A stretch of 64,000 nt of DNA from Flavobacterium chungbukense (GTDB taxonomy: Bacteria; Bacteroidota; Bacteroidia; Flavobacteriales; Flavobacteriaceae): contig NZ_JAJGZV010000009.1 in the NCBI RefSeq assembly GCF_020805785.1, positions 114,984 to 178,983 of the forward strand, written 5' to 3'. The notes beneath the pieces are model-generated. The model was not told where the DNA came from. It did no database searches and worked only from the letters and a program-made list of their open reading frames with translations. The position numbers and the translations under genes were made by a program. Below are positions 34,463 to 42,095 of this stretch, piece after piece. Every line of letters begins with the position of its first letter. Positions within the stretch are counted from its first letter, which is position 1.

Positions 34463-34650
34463 AATCATATAAGTTATATAAGTTCATTTAAATGAAAGCG
34501 CACTGCAAAGCTAAATAAACATAGCCTCTGGTTTAACCAGAGGTTTTTTATGCACATTTTGAAGCAAACCTGAGAGGTTTTTAAAGCATTTCGGGTTTAA
34601 ACAGCATTTGAGAATCCAATTAAATGAACTTATATAACTTATATGGTTGA
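34463..34650. repeat. CATATAAG inverted-repeat element, copy C (around a terminator)
   Basis: CATATAAGTTATATAAGTTC starts the left arm near 34466 and a perfect 26-nt complement ends near 34646. The interior includes the terminator-like hairpin GCCTCTGG-TTTAA-CCAGAGG with a T-tail near 34527-34550. Confidence 0.85.
34526..34551 (+). terminator. Terminator inside repeat copy C
   Basis: CCTCTGGTT and AACCAGAGG form a perfect stem followed by TTTTTTA, downstream of aroA. Confidence 0.7.
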
Positions 34651-34730
34651 AGAAAGGTTAAAAAAAGAACTTTTAATGGTTCTTAAAACACCACAAAATC
34701 AAGGACTTTTGAAAATAAATGTCAAAACAC

Positions 34731-34762
34731 TTGACAACGCCTATCTCACAATCGTATATTTG
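34731..34762 (+). promoter_or_regulatory. queA promoter
   Basis: TTG at 34731-34733, a 21-nt spacer and an exact TATATTTG at 34755-34762. The queA ATG follows at 34826. Confidence 0.65.
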
Positions 34763-34825
34763 CAGGCGATTTAAAATTTTAGATAAAAAAGTCTAAGATT
34801 GATATTTTAAAATCTAACTTCAAAT

Positions 34826-35875
34826 ATGAAATTATCACACTTCAATTTCAATTTACCGAAAGAACTTTTAGCTGAATTCCCGGCAGAAAATAGAGATGAA
34901 TCTCGTTTAATGGTAATTGACCGTCAAAAAAACACTATCGAACATAAAATGTTTAAAGACGTTATCAACTATTTTGATGACGGAGACGTTTTAATTTTAA
35001 ATAATACAAAAGTTTTCCCTGCGCGTTTGTACGGAAACAAAGAAAAAACTGGAGCTAGAATTGAAGTTTTCTTATTAAGAGAATTAAATTCAGAGCAACG
35101 TTTATGGGATGTTCTAGTAGATCCAGCTAGAAAAATCCGTATTGGAAACAAACTTTATTTTGGTGATGATGATTCATTAGTTGCTGAGGTAATCGACAAT
35201 ACAACATCTCGTGGAAGAACTTTACGTTTCTTATACGATGGTTCTTATGAAGAATTCAGAAACAAATTGACAGAACTTGGAGAAACTCCAATTCCTAAAT
35301 ACATCAATAGAGAAGTTACTGCTGAAGATGCTGAAAGATACCAAACAATCTATGCAAAAGAAGAAGGAGCTGTAGCGGCACCAACTGCTGGTTTACACTT
35401 CTCTAAACACCTTTTGAAAAAACTAGAAATCAAAGGAGTAAATTTTGCTGAAGTAACTTTACACGTAGGTTTAGGAACTTTCAACCCAGTTGAGGTAGAA
35501 GATTTATCTAAACACAAAATGGATTCAGAAGAGTTGATCATTAATCAACAAGCTTGTGATATAGTAAACGAAGCAAAAGCAAAGAAAAAACGTATTTGTG
35601 CAGTAGGAACAACTTCTATGCGTGCAATTGAAAGTTCTGTTTCTTCTGCAAATACTTTGAATCCTTACGAAGGATGGACAAATAAATTTATTTTCCCTCC
35701 TCACGATTTCAGTATTGCAAACTGTATGATTACAAATTTCCACACACCAAAATCAACATTATTAATGATGATTTCTGCTTTCTGTGGACATGATTTAATG
35801 AAAAAAGCATATGACGAAGCGATCAAAGAAGGATACAAATTCTATTCTTACGGAGACGCAATGTTAATTCTTTAA
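34826..35875 (+). CDS. queA: tRNA preQ1(34) S-adenosylmethionine ribosyltransferase-isomerase
   Basis: Transfers and rearranges the ribosyl part of SAM onto preQ1 at tRNA position 34 to give epoxyqueuosine. The 349-aa length is normal. Family motifs: FNFNLPKELLAEFPAENRDE at the N-terminus, ALRHFL-type start region, EGAVAAPTAGLHFS, THE conserved LHVGLGTFNPV, and the C-terminal CMITNFHTPKSTLLMMISAF. It has its own promoter and terminator. queE, another queuosine gene, is at 58841. Confidence 0.95.
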   Translation: MKLSHFNFNLPKELLAEFPAENRDESRLMVIDRQKNTIEHKMFKDVINYFDDGDVLILNNTKVFPARLYGNKEKTGARIEVFLLRELNSEQRLWDVLVDPARKIRIGNKLYFGDDDSLVAEVIDNTTSRGRTLRFLYDGSYEEFRNKLTELGETPIPKYINREVTAEDAERYQTIYAKEEGAVAAPTAGLHFSKHLLKKLEIKGVNFAEVTLHVGLGTFNPVEVEDLSKHKMDSEELIINQQACDIVNEAKAKKKRICAVGTTSMRAIESSVSSANTLNPYEGWTNKFIFPPHDFSIANCMITNFHTPKSTLLMMISAFCGHDLMKKAYDEAIKEGYKFYSYGDAMLIL

Positions 35876-35895
35876 TTAGAATTATATTAAAAGTA

Positions 35896-35932
35896 AAAAC
35901 CCGACAGTATTTTTTAGAATCTGTCGGGTTTT
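35896..35932 (+). terminator. queA terminator
   Basis: AAAACCCGACAG (35896-35907) pairs with CTGTCGGGTTTT (35921-35932), a perfect 12-bp stem, 21 nt after the queA stop. Confidence 0.88.
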
Positions 35933-35979
35933 CTGTTTTTTAATGGTTTCACGTTTCAGGGTTAACTTTTGTTGAGAAA

Positions 35980-36112
35980 TTTAACCGCAAAGTTCGCAAA
36001 GAGTTTTTATCAAGCTTAACGTTTACAAACGCTAAGTACGCAAAGCTTTGCGGACTTATGCATTTGGCAAACACAATGAATAAAAAACCTTGCGACCTTT
36101 GCGGTTAAAAAA
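35980..36112. repeat. AACCGCAAAGTTCGCAAAG inverted repeat before kynU
   Basis: TTTAACCGCAAAGTTCGCAA (from about 35978) is mirrored by CCTTGCGACCTTTGCGGTTA (ending near 36108), with further GCAAAG words between. Similar words occur at 7134-7183 and 9238-9357. Confidence 0.6.
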
Positions 36113-36205
36113 CACAAAGTATATAAACATGATCCCGAAGCTTCGAAAGAAACCTGAAACAAAACAAACAAAATTTGTTATTTTAGCAGACAAAACAAAA
36201 ACACA

Positions 36206-37483
36206 ATGACTTTTCAAAATACACGCGAATTTGCACGAGAGCTAGATTCGAAAGACACATTAAACCACTATCAGGAACAATTCATTTTTCCAAAAGTTAA
36301 TGACAAACGAGTAATCTATTTTACCGGAAACTCATTAGGATTACAGCCAAAACGAACCAAAGCTTATATTGACGAAATAATGAATGACTGGGCAGAATTG
36401 GCTGTTGAAGGTCATTTTTACGCAGAAAAACCTTGGTGGGATTATCAGGAAAGATTTGCAGAACCATTGAGTAAAATTGTTGGTGCACTTCCATCAGAAG
36501 TTACGGTTATGAATACGTTGACTGTAAACCTTCATTTGTTAATGGTTTCTTTTTATCAGCCAAAAGGCAAACGTTATAAAATTATCTGCGAAGAAAAAGC
36601 GTTTCCATCAGATCAATATATGTTTCAAAGTCAAGTTCATTTTCATGGATATAAACCAGAAGATGCCATTGTAGAAATCAAACGCCGAGAGGGAGAACAT
36701 AACATTCGCCTTGAAGATGTTTTAGCAAAGATCGAAGAAGTTGGCGATGAGCTAGCTTTAGTTTTAATTGGCGGAGTAAATTATTATACGGGTCAAGTTT
36801 TTGATATAAAAACCATTACGGCAGCTGGACAAAAAGCCGGAGCAAAAGTAGGATGGGACTTAGCGCACGCCGCAGGAAATATAAAATTAGAACTTCACGA
36901 TTGGAATGTAGATTTTGCTGCTTGGTGCAGTTATAAATACATGAACTCAGGACCAGGAAATGCTTCTGGAGTTTTCGTTCACGAAAGACATCATAACGAT
37001 CCAGATTTACCTCGTTTCGCTGGCTGGTGGGGACATAATAAAGAACGCCGTTTTAAAATGGAACCTAACTTTGATCCCGTTCACGGAGCAGGCGGATGGC
37101 AGATTAGTAATCTTCCGGTTCTTTCTCTTGCGCCATATTTGGCATCTGTAGAAATGTTTGCTGAGGTTGGAATGGATGCTTTAATTAAAAAACGTGATCA
37201 TATTACTTCCTATTTAGAATTTATTCTCCACGAAATTGACAAAGAAGTTGCGGGTAATTTTGAAATTATTACGCCTTCAAATCCTGAAGAAAGAGCTTCG
37301 CAATTGTCGGTTTTTTTACATGGAGAAGGAAGAAGTTTATTCGATTATTTAATGAAAAATGGAGTAATCACAGACTGGCGTGAACCAAATGTAATTCGTT
37401 TGGCACCAGTTCCTTTGTATTGTTCTTATGAGGATATGTACGATTTCGGGCAAATCCTGAAAAAAGGAATTTTAGGGAAGTAA
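36206..37483 (+). CDS. kynU: Kynureninase
   Basis: PLP enzyme cleaving kynurenine or 3-hydroxykynurenine to anthranilate or 3-hydroxyanthranilate plus alanine. The 425-aa protein shows FTGNSLGLQPKRTKAYIDE, EVTVMNTLTVNLHLLMVSFY, GWDLAHAAGN (the Asp and His near PLP) and WCSYKYMNSGPGNASGVFVH, where the Lys of S-Y-K-Y-M-N binds PLP. With kmo at 49625, it indicates a kynurenine pathway used for tryptophan catabolism or NAD synthesis. It is monocistronic. Confidence 0.95.
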   Translation: MTFQNTREFARELDSKDTLNHYQEQFIFPKVNDKRVIYFTGNSLGLQPKRTKAYIDEIMNDWAELAVEGHFYAEKPWWDYQERFAEPLSKIVGALPSEVTVMNTLTVNLHLLMVSFYQPKGKRYKIICEEKAFPSDQYMFQSQVHFHGYKPEDAIVEIKRREGEHNIRLEDVLAKIEEVGDELALVLIGGVNYYTGQVFDIKTITAAGQKAGAKVGWDLAHAAGNIKLELHDWNVDFAAWCSYKYMNSGPGNASGVFVHERHHNDPDLPRFAGWWGHNKERRFKMEPNFDPVHGAGGWQISNLPVLSLAPYLASVEMFAEVGMDALIKKRDHITSYLEFILHEIDKEVAGNFEIITPSNPEERASQLSVFLHGEGRSLFDYLMKNGVITDWREPNVIRLAPVPLYCSYEDMYDFGQILKKGILGK

Positions 37484-37500
37484 TGCTTTATTAAGATACT

Positions 37501-37606
37501 GTTTGTCATTTCGAGGAACGAGCAATCTCCACAAGTAACTCCGTTCCAATAAGCCAATCTTTGTCGAGCTTCTCGTGGAGATTTCTCGTTCCTCGAAATG
37601 ACAAAC
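37501..37606. repeat. Long inverted-repeat element with conserved loop core, copy 2
   Basis: Arms 37501-37532 and 37575-37606 pair over 32 bp with a single mismatch (starting GTTTGTCATTTCGAGGAACG). The loop contains GCCAATCTTTGTCGA at 37553-37567, identical to the core at 18216-18230. Confidence 0.88.
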
Positions 37607-37722
37607 TTTATGGAAACTTTGTCAAAAATCTTCTAATTTTATAAACTTTCCAAAAAATTCTGTAACAAACATTATGGCAGATATTCCGTATTTTGTAGTG
37701 TATAATTTTAAAAACTACAATC

Positions 37723-38163
37723 ATGAAAGGCTTATATATTTTATTGACGGTAATATTTATAACTTCTTGCCAACAACAACAGAGTAAAGAAGATATAAAT
37801 AAAGCCAAGCAAGCCAGTATTGATTCAATGAAAGTTGAGATTAACAAACAACGTGTTATCGATTCAATGAAGACTGAAATGGCTAAGTTAAAAGAAGAAC
37901 AAAGAGTCGAATCTCAAAAAGAAAAAGTTGTTGTAGTGCATCAGCAGGCAGCTAATGGAAATACAACGACAACTACTACAAAAAAGAAAGGCTGGAGCTC
38001 CACCGCTAAAGGTGCTGTAATTGGTGCCGGAGTTGGTGCTGCAACTGGAGCAATCGTTAGTAAGAAAAAAGGTGAAGGTGCCATTATTGGCGGATTAGCT
38101 GGAGCAGCCTTAGGTACAGGAACTGGTGCTGTTATTGACAGTAAAAACAAGAAGAAAGAATAG
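37723..38163 (+). CDS. Glycine-zipper lipoprotein (YMGG-like)
   Basis: A 146-aa lipoprotein: signal MKGLYILLTVIFITSC with lipobox I-T-S-C, a Gln-rich start (QQQQ), a charged coiled-coil-like segment (about 25-70, with the imperfect repeat QRVIDSMKTEMAKL), a Thr run (TTTTTT), then a C-terminal glycine zipper from about residue 95 (GAVIGAGVGAATGAIV and IIGGLAGAALGTGTG). Glycine-zipper segments insert in membranes or oligomerise. Function unknown. It converges on the 599-aa gene with a shared terminator. Confidence 0.85.
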   Translation: MKGLYILLTVIFITSCQQQQSKEDINKAKQASIDSMKVEINKQRVIDSMKTEMAKLKEEQRVESQKEKVVVVHQQAANGNTTTTTTKKKGWSSTAKGAVIGAGVGAATGAIVSKKKGEGAIIGGLAGAALGTGTGAVIDSKNKKKE

Positions 38164-38180
38164 TTTTTCTATAAATAAAA

Positions 38181-38214
38181 AGAAACCCCAAATTATTTCT
38201 AATTTGGGGTTTCT
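38181..38214. terminator. Bidirectional terminator
   Basis: AGAAACCCCAAATT (38181-38194) and AATTTGGGGTTTCT (38201-38214), a perfect 14-bp stem with a 6-nt loop, between the stops of two convergent genes. Confidence 0.85.
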
Positions 38215-38219
38215 TAATT

Positions 38220-40019
38220 TTAAACCAACTCTGAAACGGGAATTTTAATGTCAACTAATTCTGATTTACAAGAATCGAGTTGATCAAGGTCGCCTTCAAA
38301 GACAATTGTCGATTCAAATAAATTTTTATAATACTCAATTCCATCTAGCAAATTAGATTTAAAGGTATTCCATTTTTTAAGCTGTGCTGTTGTATATTCT
38401 CCAGAAATAGATTGGATTTCATTCCTAAAATAAGCAACATACATTTTAAGCTCTTTTATAAATAAGTTCGGACGGTCATTTGTTCTTATGATTGATTTTC
38501 CATAATAAATATGATGAACCATTTCTTTTAAAGAAACTTCCTGATCAAAATAAGCTAAATTCGGACCTGGACAAATCACAACGCCTTGCGCCTGACCTTT
38601 TACTTTTATATCATTTTCAAGATAAGAGGCATTTGCCAAACCAACACATAAACACGATTTCTCTGTTATTTTGATTTTGCTTTTTTCGAATTCTTCAGCT
38701 GATAAAATATCTTTTTTGCTTTCTAGTTCTTCCAGTTTAATGTCCTGATATTTTTTAGAAGCCGTACAAATGCCATGCGGATCATATTCTTTGCTTAACG
38801 CCAAAAATTTCTTCGGGCAAGAACTTCCTGCTTTGTTTTCGTGAATTCTTTTTTGCTTTAAAAATTCATTGGTTGTTCCTTTTAAGGTGTTAAAAGGAAC
38901 TCCTAAAGGTGAAATATTACTTAAATAAAAATCATCCTCTTTGGCATTCATTAATAAATTTCGAGTTTCCTGATCAACAGAAGTAGCTTCAGGAACTAGC
39001 AGAAATGGCGATCCCCAGCCGACAGAATCTACTTTGTATTCATCAAGTAAAAAATTGTGTTCGTCTGAAGTTCCAACTCCGCCTTGAACGGTAATTTTTA
39101 ATTCTAAAGGGTTTTCTGGAAAGTGCTGATTTTTCAGCTGTAAAGCTTTAATTATTAAATCATGGGCCGATTGTACCAGTTGTTCTTTTTTCTGCTTGAA
39201 TTCTTCTAAAATAGTGCCTAATAAGAGTCCGTCAGTTGCAAACGCGTGACCGCCGCAGTTTAATCCCGACTCAATTCTGTATTCTGAAACCCAAAGTCCT
39301 TTTTTTGCCAAGAAATTTCCCTGAATCATTGCCGATCTGAAATCACTTACTTTAAGAATGATTTTCTTTTTAAGTTCGTTATTTTCATTCGGAAAAAAGT
39401 CTTTGAAGTTTTCGAAATAACCGAATAATCTCGGATTCATTCCTGCAGAAAGTACAACAGACGATTCCAGATTGCTATTTGCAAAACCTCTTAAAGCTGC
39501 ATGAGCATCATTGAACTCAATTGGAAGCTGTTTGTTTTTTACAAAATTATCTTTGTCCAGTTTCGTCATGATATTCACATCAATTTCCCCCGGAAAAAGA
39601 TGTGTTTCGATATAGTTCTGAATGTTTTCTTTGAAAGTGATTCCATCATCCAATAAATTCTGGAAGCCTTTTTTAATGTCAGAAGTATTAGGAAGCATCG
39701 ACATGAAATTATCCAAAGCGGTTTTGCTTTCGGCTAATTCTGTTTTAAAATTTTCGAATTTGTCCTTTACAATTTTGTCAACTAAATTAAGATAAGAGGT
39801 GATTCTTACAGCGCGATAGTCGTGAAATTTCTGTGTGATTTCTTCGTACGGAATATTGAATTTAGTGCTATAAAAATTACGCATCTTCTCAATTAAATCA
39901 TCATCAGCGAGAGCCACAACAGACGAAATCCCATATTGCGCCACTCGTATCGGACTGTCTATCGTATAGGCCAATCCCATTACTGGAATATGAAAAGTAT
40001 GCAGATTTTTTTTTGTCAT
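38220..40019 (-). CDS. Uncharacterised 599-aa protein with TIM-barrel-like motifs and conserved-looking cysteines
   Basis: I do not recognise a named family. The N-terminal IPVMGLAYTIDSPIRVAQYG followed by ISSVVALADD and the later KITVQGGVGTSDEHNFLLDE then VDSVGWGSPFLLVPEATSVD faintly resemble the first strand and the phosphate-binding end of FMN-dependent TIM barrels (nitronate monooxygenase, FabK, glutamate synthase). There are several cysteines in suggestive contexts: LNCGGHAFATDG, AGSSCPKKF, HGICTASKKY, KSCLCVGLANASY and VVICPGPNLAYF, which could bind an Fe-S cluster or metal. No signal peptide. Transcribed alone. A cytosolic oxidoreductase is my guess only. Confidence 0.75.
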   Translation of the reverse strand: MTKKNLHTFHIPVMGLAYTIDSPIRVAQYGISSVVALADDDLIEKMRNFYSTKFNIPYEEITQKFHDYRAVRITSYLNLVDKIVKDKFENFKTELAESKTALDNFMSMLPNTSDIKKGFQNLLDDGITFKENIQNYIETHLFPGEIDVNIMTKLDKDNFVKNKQLPIEFNDAHAALRGFANSNLESSVVLSAGMNPRLFGYFENFKDFFPNENNELKKKIILKVSDFRSAMIQGNFLAKKGLWVSEYRIESGLNCGGHAFATDGLLLGTILEEFKQKKEQLVQSAHDLIIKALQLKNQHFPENPLELKITVQGGVGTSDEHNFLLDEYKVDSVGWGSPFLLVPEATSVDQETRNLLMNAKEDDFYLSNISPLGVPFNTLKGTTNEFLKQKRIHENKAGSSCPKKFLALSKEYDPHGICTASKKYQDIKLEELESKKDILSAEEFEKSKIKITEKSCLCVGLANASYLENDIKVKGQAQGVVICPGPNLAYFDQEVSLKEMVHHIYYGKSIIRTNDRPNLFIKELKMYVAYFRNEIQSISGEYTTAQLKKWNTFKSNLLDGIEYYKNLFESTIVFEGDLDQLDSCKSELVDIKIPVSELV

Positions 40020-40094
40020 TTGTATTCAGATTAAAATAGAGACAAATGAAAAACAATAATTTTTTTTAAAAGCTGATAATTATCAGGTTTGTGG

Positions 40095-40172
40095 ATTGTT
40101 TGCCACGAATTACACGAATTTCCACTAATTTTTATTCGAAGGATTTTAAAAAATAATTAGTGGAAATTCCCA
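40095..40172. repeat. GCCACGAATTACACGAATT inverted repeat
   Basis: GAATTTCCACTAATTTTT (about 40115) is mirrored by AATTAGTGGAAATTCC (about 40155-40170), preceded by GCCACGAATTACACGAATTT, a word also seen near 970-1026. Confidence 0.5.
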
Positions 40173-40177
40173 CAATC

Positions 40178-40278
40178 TTGTCATTCCGAGGAACAAGGAA
40201 TCGCACTAGAGAATCGACAAAGATTGGCGATATGCTGTACGGAGTTCTTGTGCGATTCCTCGTTCCTCGGAATGACAA
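40178..40278. repeat. Long inverted-repeat element with conserved loop core, copy 3 (core inverted)
   Basis: Arms 40178-40206 and 40250-40278 pair over 29 bp with one mismatch (starting TTGTCATTCCGAGGAACAAG). The loop has TCGACAAAGATTGGC (40214-40228), the reverse complement of the core found in copies 1 and 2. Confidence 0.88.
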
Positions 40279-40307
40279 AAATATGTGGAAAGCTACGAAT
40301 CAAAAAT

Positions 40308-40411
40308 AACATAGCCCGTGGTTTCAACCACGGGCAACGTATTGTAAACGTTATGGGATTTCTTTGCGGAAAATGTGTTGCGTTCCTGCGGTTGAAACCG
40401 CAGGCTATGTT
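40308..40411. repeat. Paired REP-like palindromes, copy 2
   Basis: CCCGTGGTTTCAACCACGGG (40315-40334) and CCTGCGGTTGAAACCGCAGG (40386-40405) are each perfect hairpins flanked by AACATAG and CTATGTT. The two differ from strict reverse complements at paired positions, so each local hairpin stays intact. It ends 11 nt from the stop of the AsmA-like gene. Confidence 0.85.
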
Positions 40412-40421
40412 GATAAATGTT

Positions 40422-41978
40422 TTAAATCAAAATCTTCTTCAAAGATTCTGCAATACTTCTCCATAAAAAGTTGTAGAATGATTTTTCCTGAATTCTTTCG
40501 ATTTCGACCTCTGCTGTTTTGGCTTTATCTTTTGAGTCGTTTTTGACCAATAAATTAGCAATTGCCGATTTTAGTTTAGCTTCTTTTTCAGGACTTTTCT
40601 TTTTGTATAATTTCACTTTCAGATCGTCATAATCTAAAGAAGCATTTCCTTTAGAAATATTGTCGTTTCCGTAGAAATTAAAACGGTATTTATTGAAAAC
40701 TCCAGTAAAGGACGCGTTCATGTATGGCTTGCTGAATTGTCCCATCGCCCTAACATCAAAATTGGAAATCACGCCCTGAATATGAAAACCATCATTTTTG
40801 TCTAAAACATTAAAACTCCAGTCCACACTAAGAGGAGAAGTTTTCATGAAAATACAATTGACTTTGATTTTTACATCAGTTGTCTTTTTCAATCCAAAAC
40901 CACTTCGCAGATTCGTTGCCTGTAAATTGAATTTATCAAAATTTAAAATTCCAGGACCTTTGGAGAAATCAATTTCTTCTTCATAAACCAATTTAGATTT
41001 TAGAACTTGAAGTGTATCAATTTGCAACGGGAATTTAATATTTCGCAACAAATGATTGTAAAGATATTTTTTGCTCAAATCATCCTTCGGCATTTTTCCG
41101 CGATAAATATTGGCGTCAAAATGATTGATTACTAATGAGTTTGCTTTGAAGAAAAAACGATCATTTTTAAAACCCCAATCCATTTTGTACACTTGTGCAG
41201 AATCAAATTTCAACGTATAAATATCTTTTTCTTTTTCTAATCGTTTTATAAAATTGGGTCTATCAAATTGTGGAATATTAGAAAAATTATTGATTTTTAG
41301 AAAGTTTTTTTCCGTGCTTATTTTTCCAATATTAATATGATAAAAAGCGCTTGGTCTGTAAAATAAACTGTCAATTACCAAAGCATAACTTTTGTATTGA
41401 ATCGGAATTTTCTCTTTTAAAGTGGCATCGGTTATTAAAATTCCTTCAAGTTTTAAAAGGATTTTTTTAATGCTAAAAATTGGTTTTTGAGTGTCTAAAG
41501 AAACTACATCAACTGTTCCATCGTTTAAATAAATATTAGAAACAGCAACAATTTTACGAAAGGGATCAACAATTTCTTTTTGAATACTTTTGCTGTCATT
41601 GATTAATTTTTCGCCTTTTTTATATAAAATCATTCGTGGTTTATTGATGATGATACTTTCTGCCTGAATAATATCGCGAAAAGCCAAATCCCAAATGTTG
41701 AAGTGTTTTATGGTAATGGATTCAATTTTAGAAAAAAGTCCGTTTTTGCTGTCTTTAGGTTCGTTTTTCGGATTGACTAATAAGGTCTGAGCGTAGATAT
41801 TTCGAGAAAAAAGCGAAACTTCAATCTTTTCATAATTGATGTTGTAAGCGGTTTTGTTTTTCTCATGAATGATAATCGGAAGCTGTTTTTTTATCCAATA
41901 ATTCAATCCGACATTCGCCAGAAGTAAAATTACAAGTAAAGAAATTACTCCGATCGCTATTTTTTTATAGATTGACAT
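40422..41978 (-). CDS. AsmA/DUF748-like envelope protein
   Basis: A 518-aa protein with one N-terminal transmembrane segment (KKIAIGVISLLVILLLANVG) and a long periplasmic part rich in alternating beta strands (for example IESITIKHFNIWDLAFRDII and DTLQVLKSKLVYEEEIDFSK). This is the layout of AsmA/DUF748 bridge-like proteins, some of which move lipids or affect outer-membrane assembly. Assignment is by architecture, not by a specific motif. It is divergent from the penicillin acylase gene with a REP-like unit at its 3' end. Confidence 0.65.
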   Translation of the reverse strand: MSIYKKIAIGVISLLVILLLANVGLNYWIKKQLPIIIHEKNKTAYNINYEKIEVSLFSRNIYAQTLLVNPKNEPKDSKNGLFSKIESITIKHFNIWDLAFRDIIQAESIIINKPRMILYKKGEKLINDSKSIQKEIVDPFRKIVAVSNIYLNDGTVDVVSLDTQKPIFSIKKILLKLEGILITDATLKEKIPIQYKSYALVIDSLFYRPSAFYHINIGKISTEKNFLKINNFSNIPQFDRPNFIKRLEKEKDIYTLKFDSAQVYKMDWGFKNDRFFFKANSLVINHFDANIYRGKMPKDDLSKKYLYNHLLRNIKFPLQIDTLQVLKSKLVYEEEIDFSKGPGILNFDKFNLQATNLRSGFGLKKTTDVKIKVNCIFMKTSPLSVDWSFNVLDKNDGFHIQGVISNFDVRAMGQFSKPYMNASFTGVFNKYRFNFYGNDNISKGNASLDYDDLKVKLYKKKSPEKEAKLKSAIANLLVKNDSKDKAKTAEVEIERIQEKSFYNFLWRSIAESLKKILI

Positions 41979-42095
41979 TTATAGTATTAATTTTAAATAC
42001 ATAAATTTAGACTTTTAAAGAGCGTTTTATTTTATAAGATTTTAAAGAAAAGTTATATCATTACGAATTTTTTACCCTTTTTATGTTTTTAGAAT

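Noticed and set aside
37941..38150. Pro/Ala-rich minus-strand ORF
   Set aside because: It is the antisense of the glycine-zipper region, and its composition is a by-product of Gly/Ala codons.
40224..40546. Plus-strand ORFs across 40224-40546
   Set aside because: They run through two inverted-repeat elements and the 3' end of the AsmA-like gene; the products just translate palindromes.
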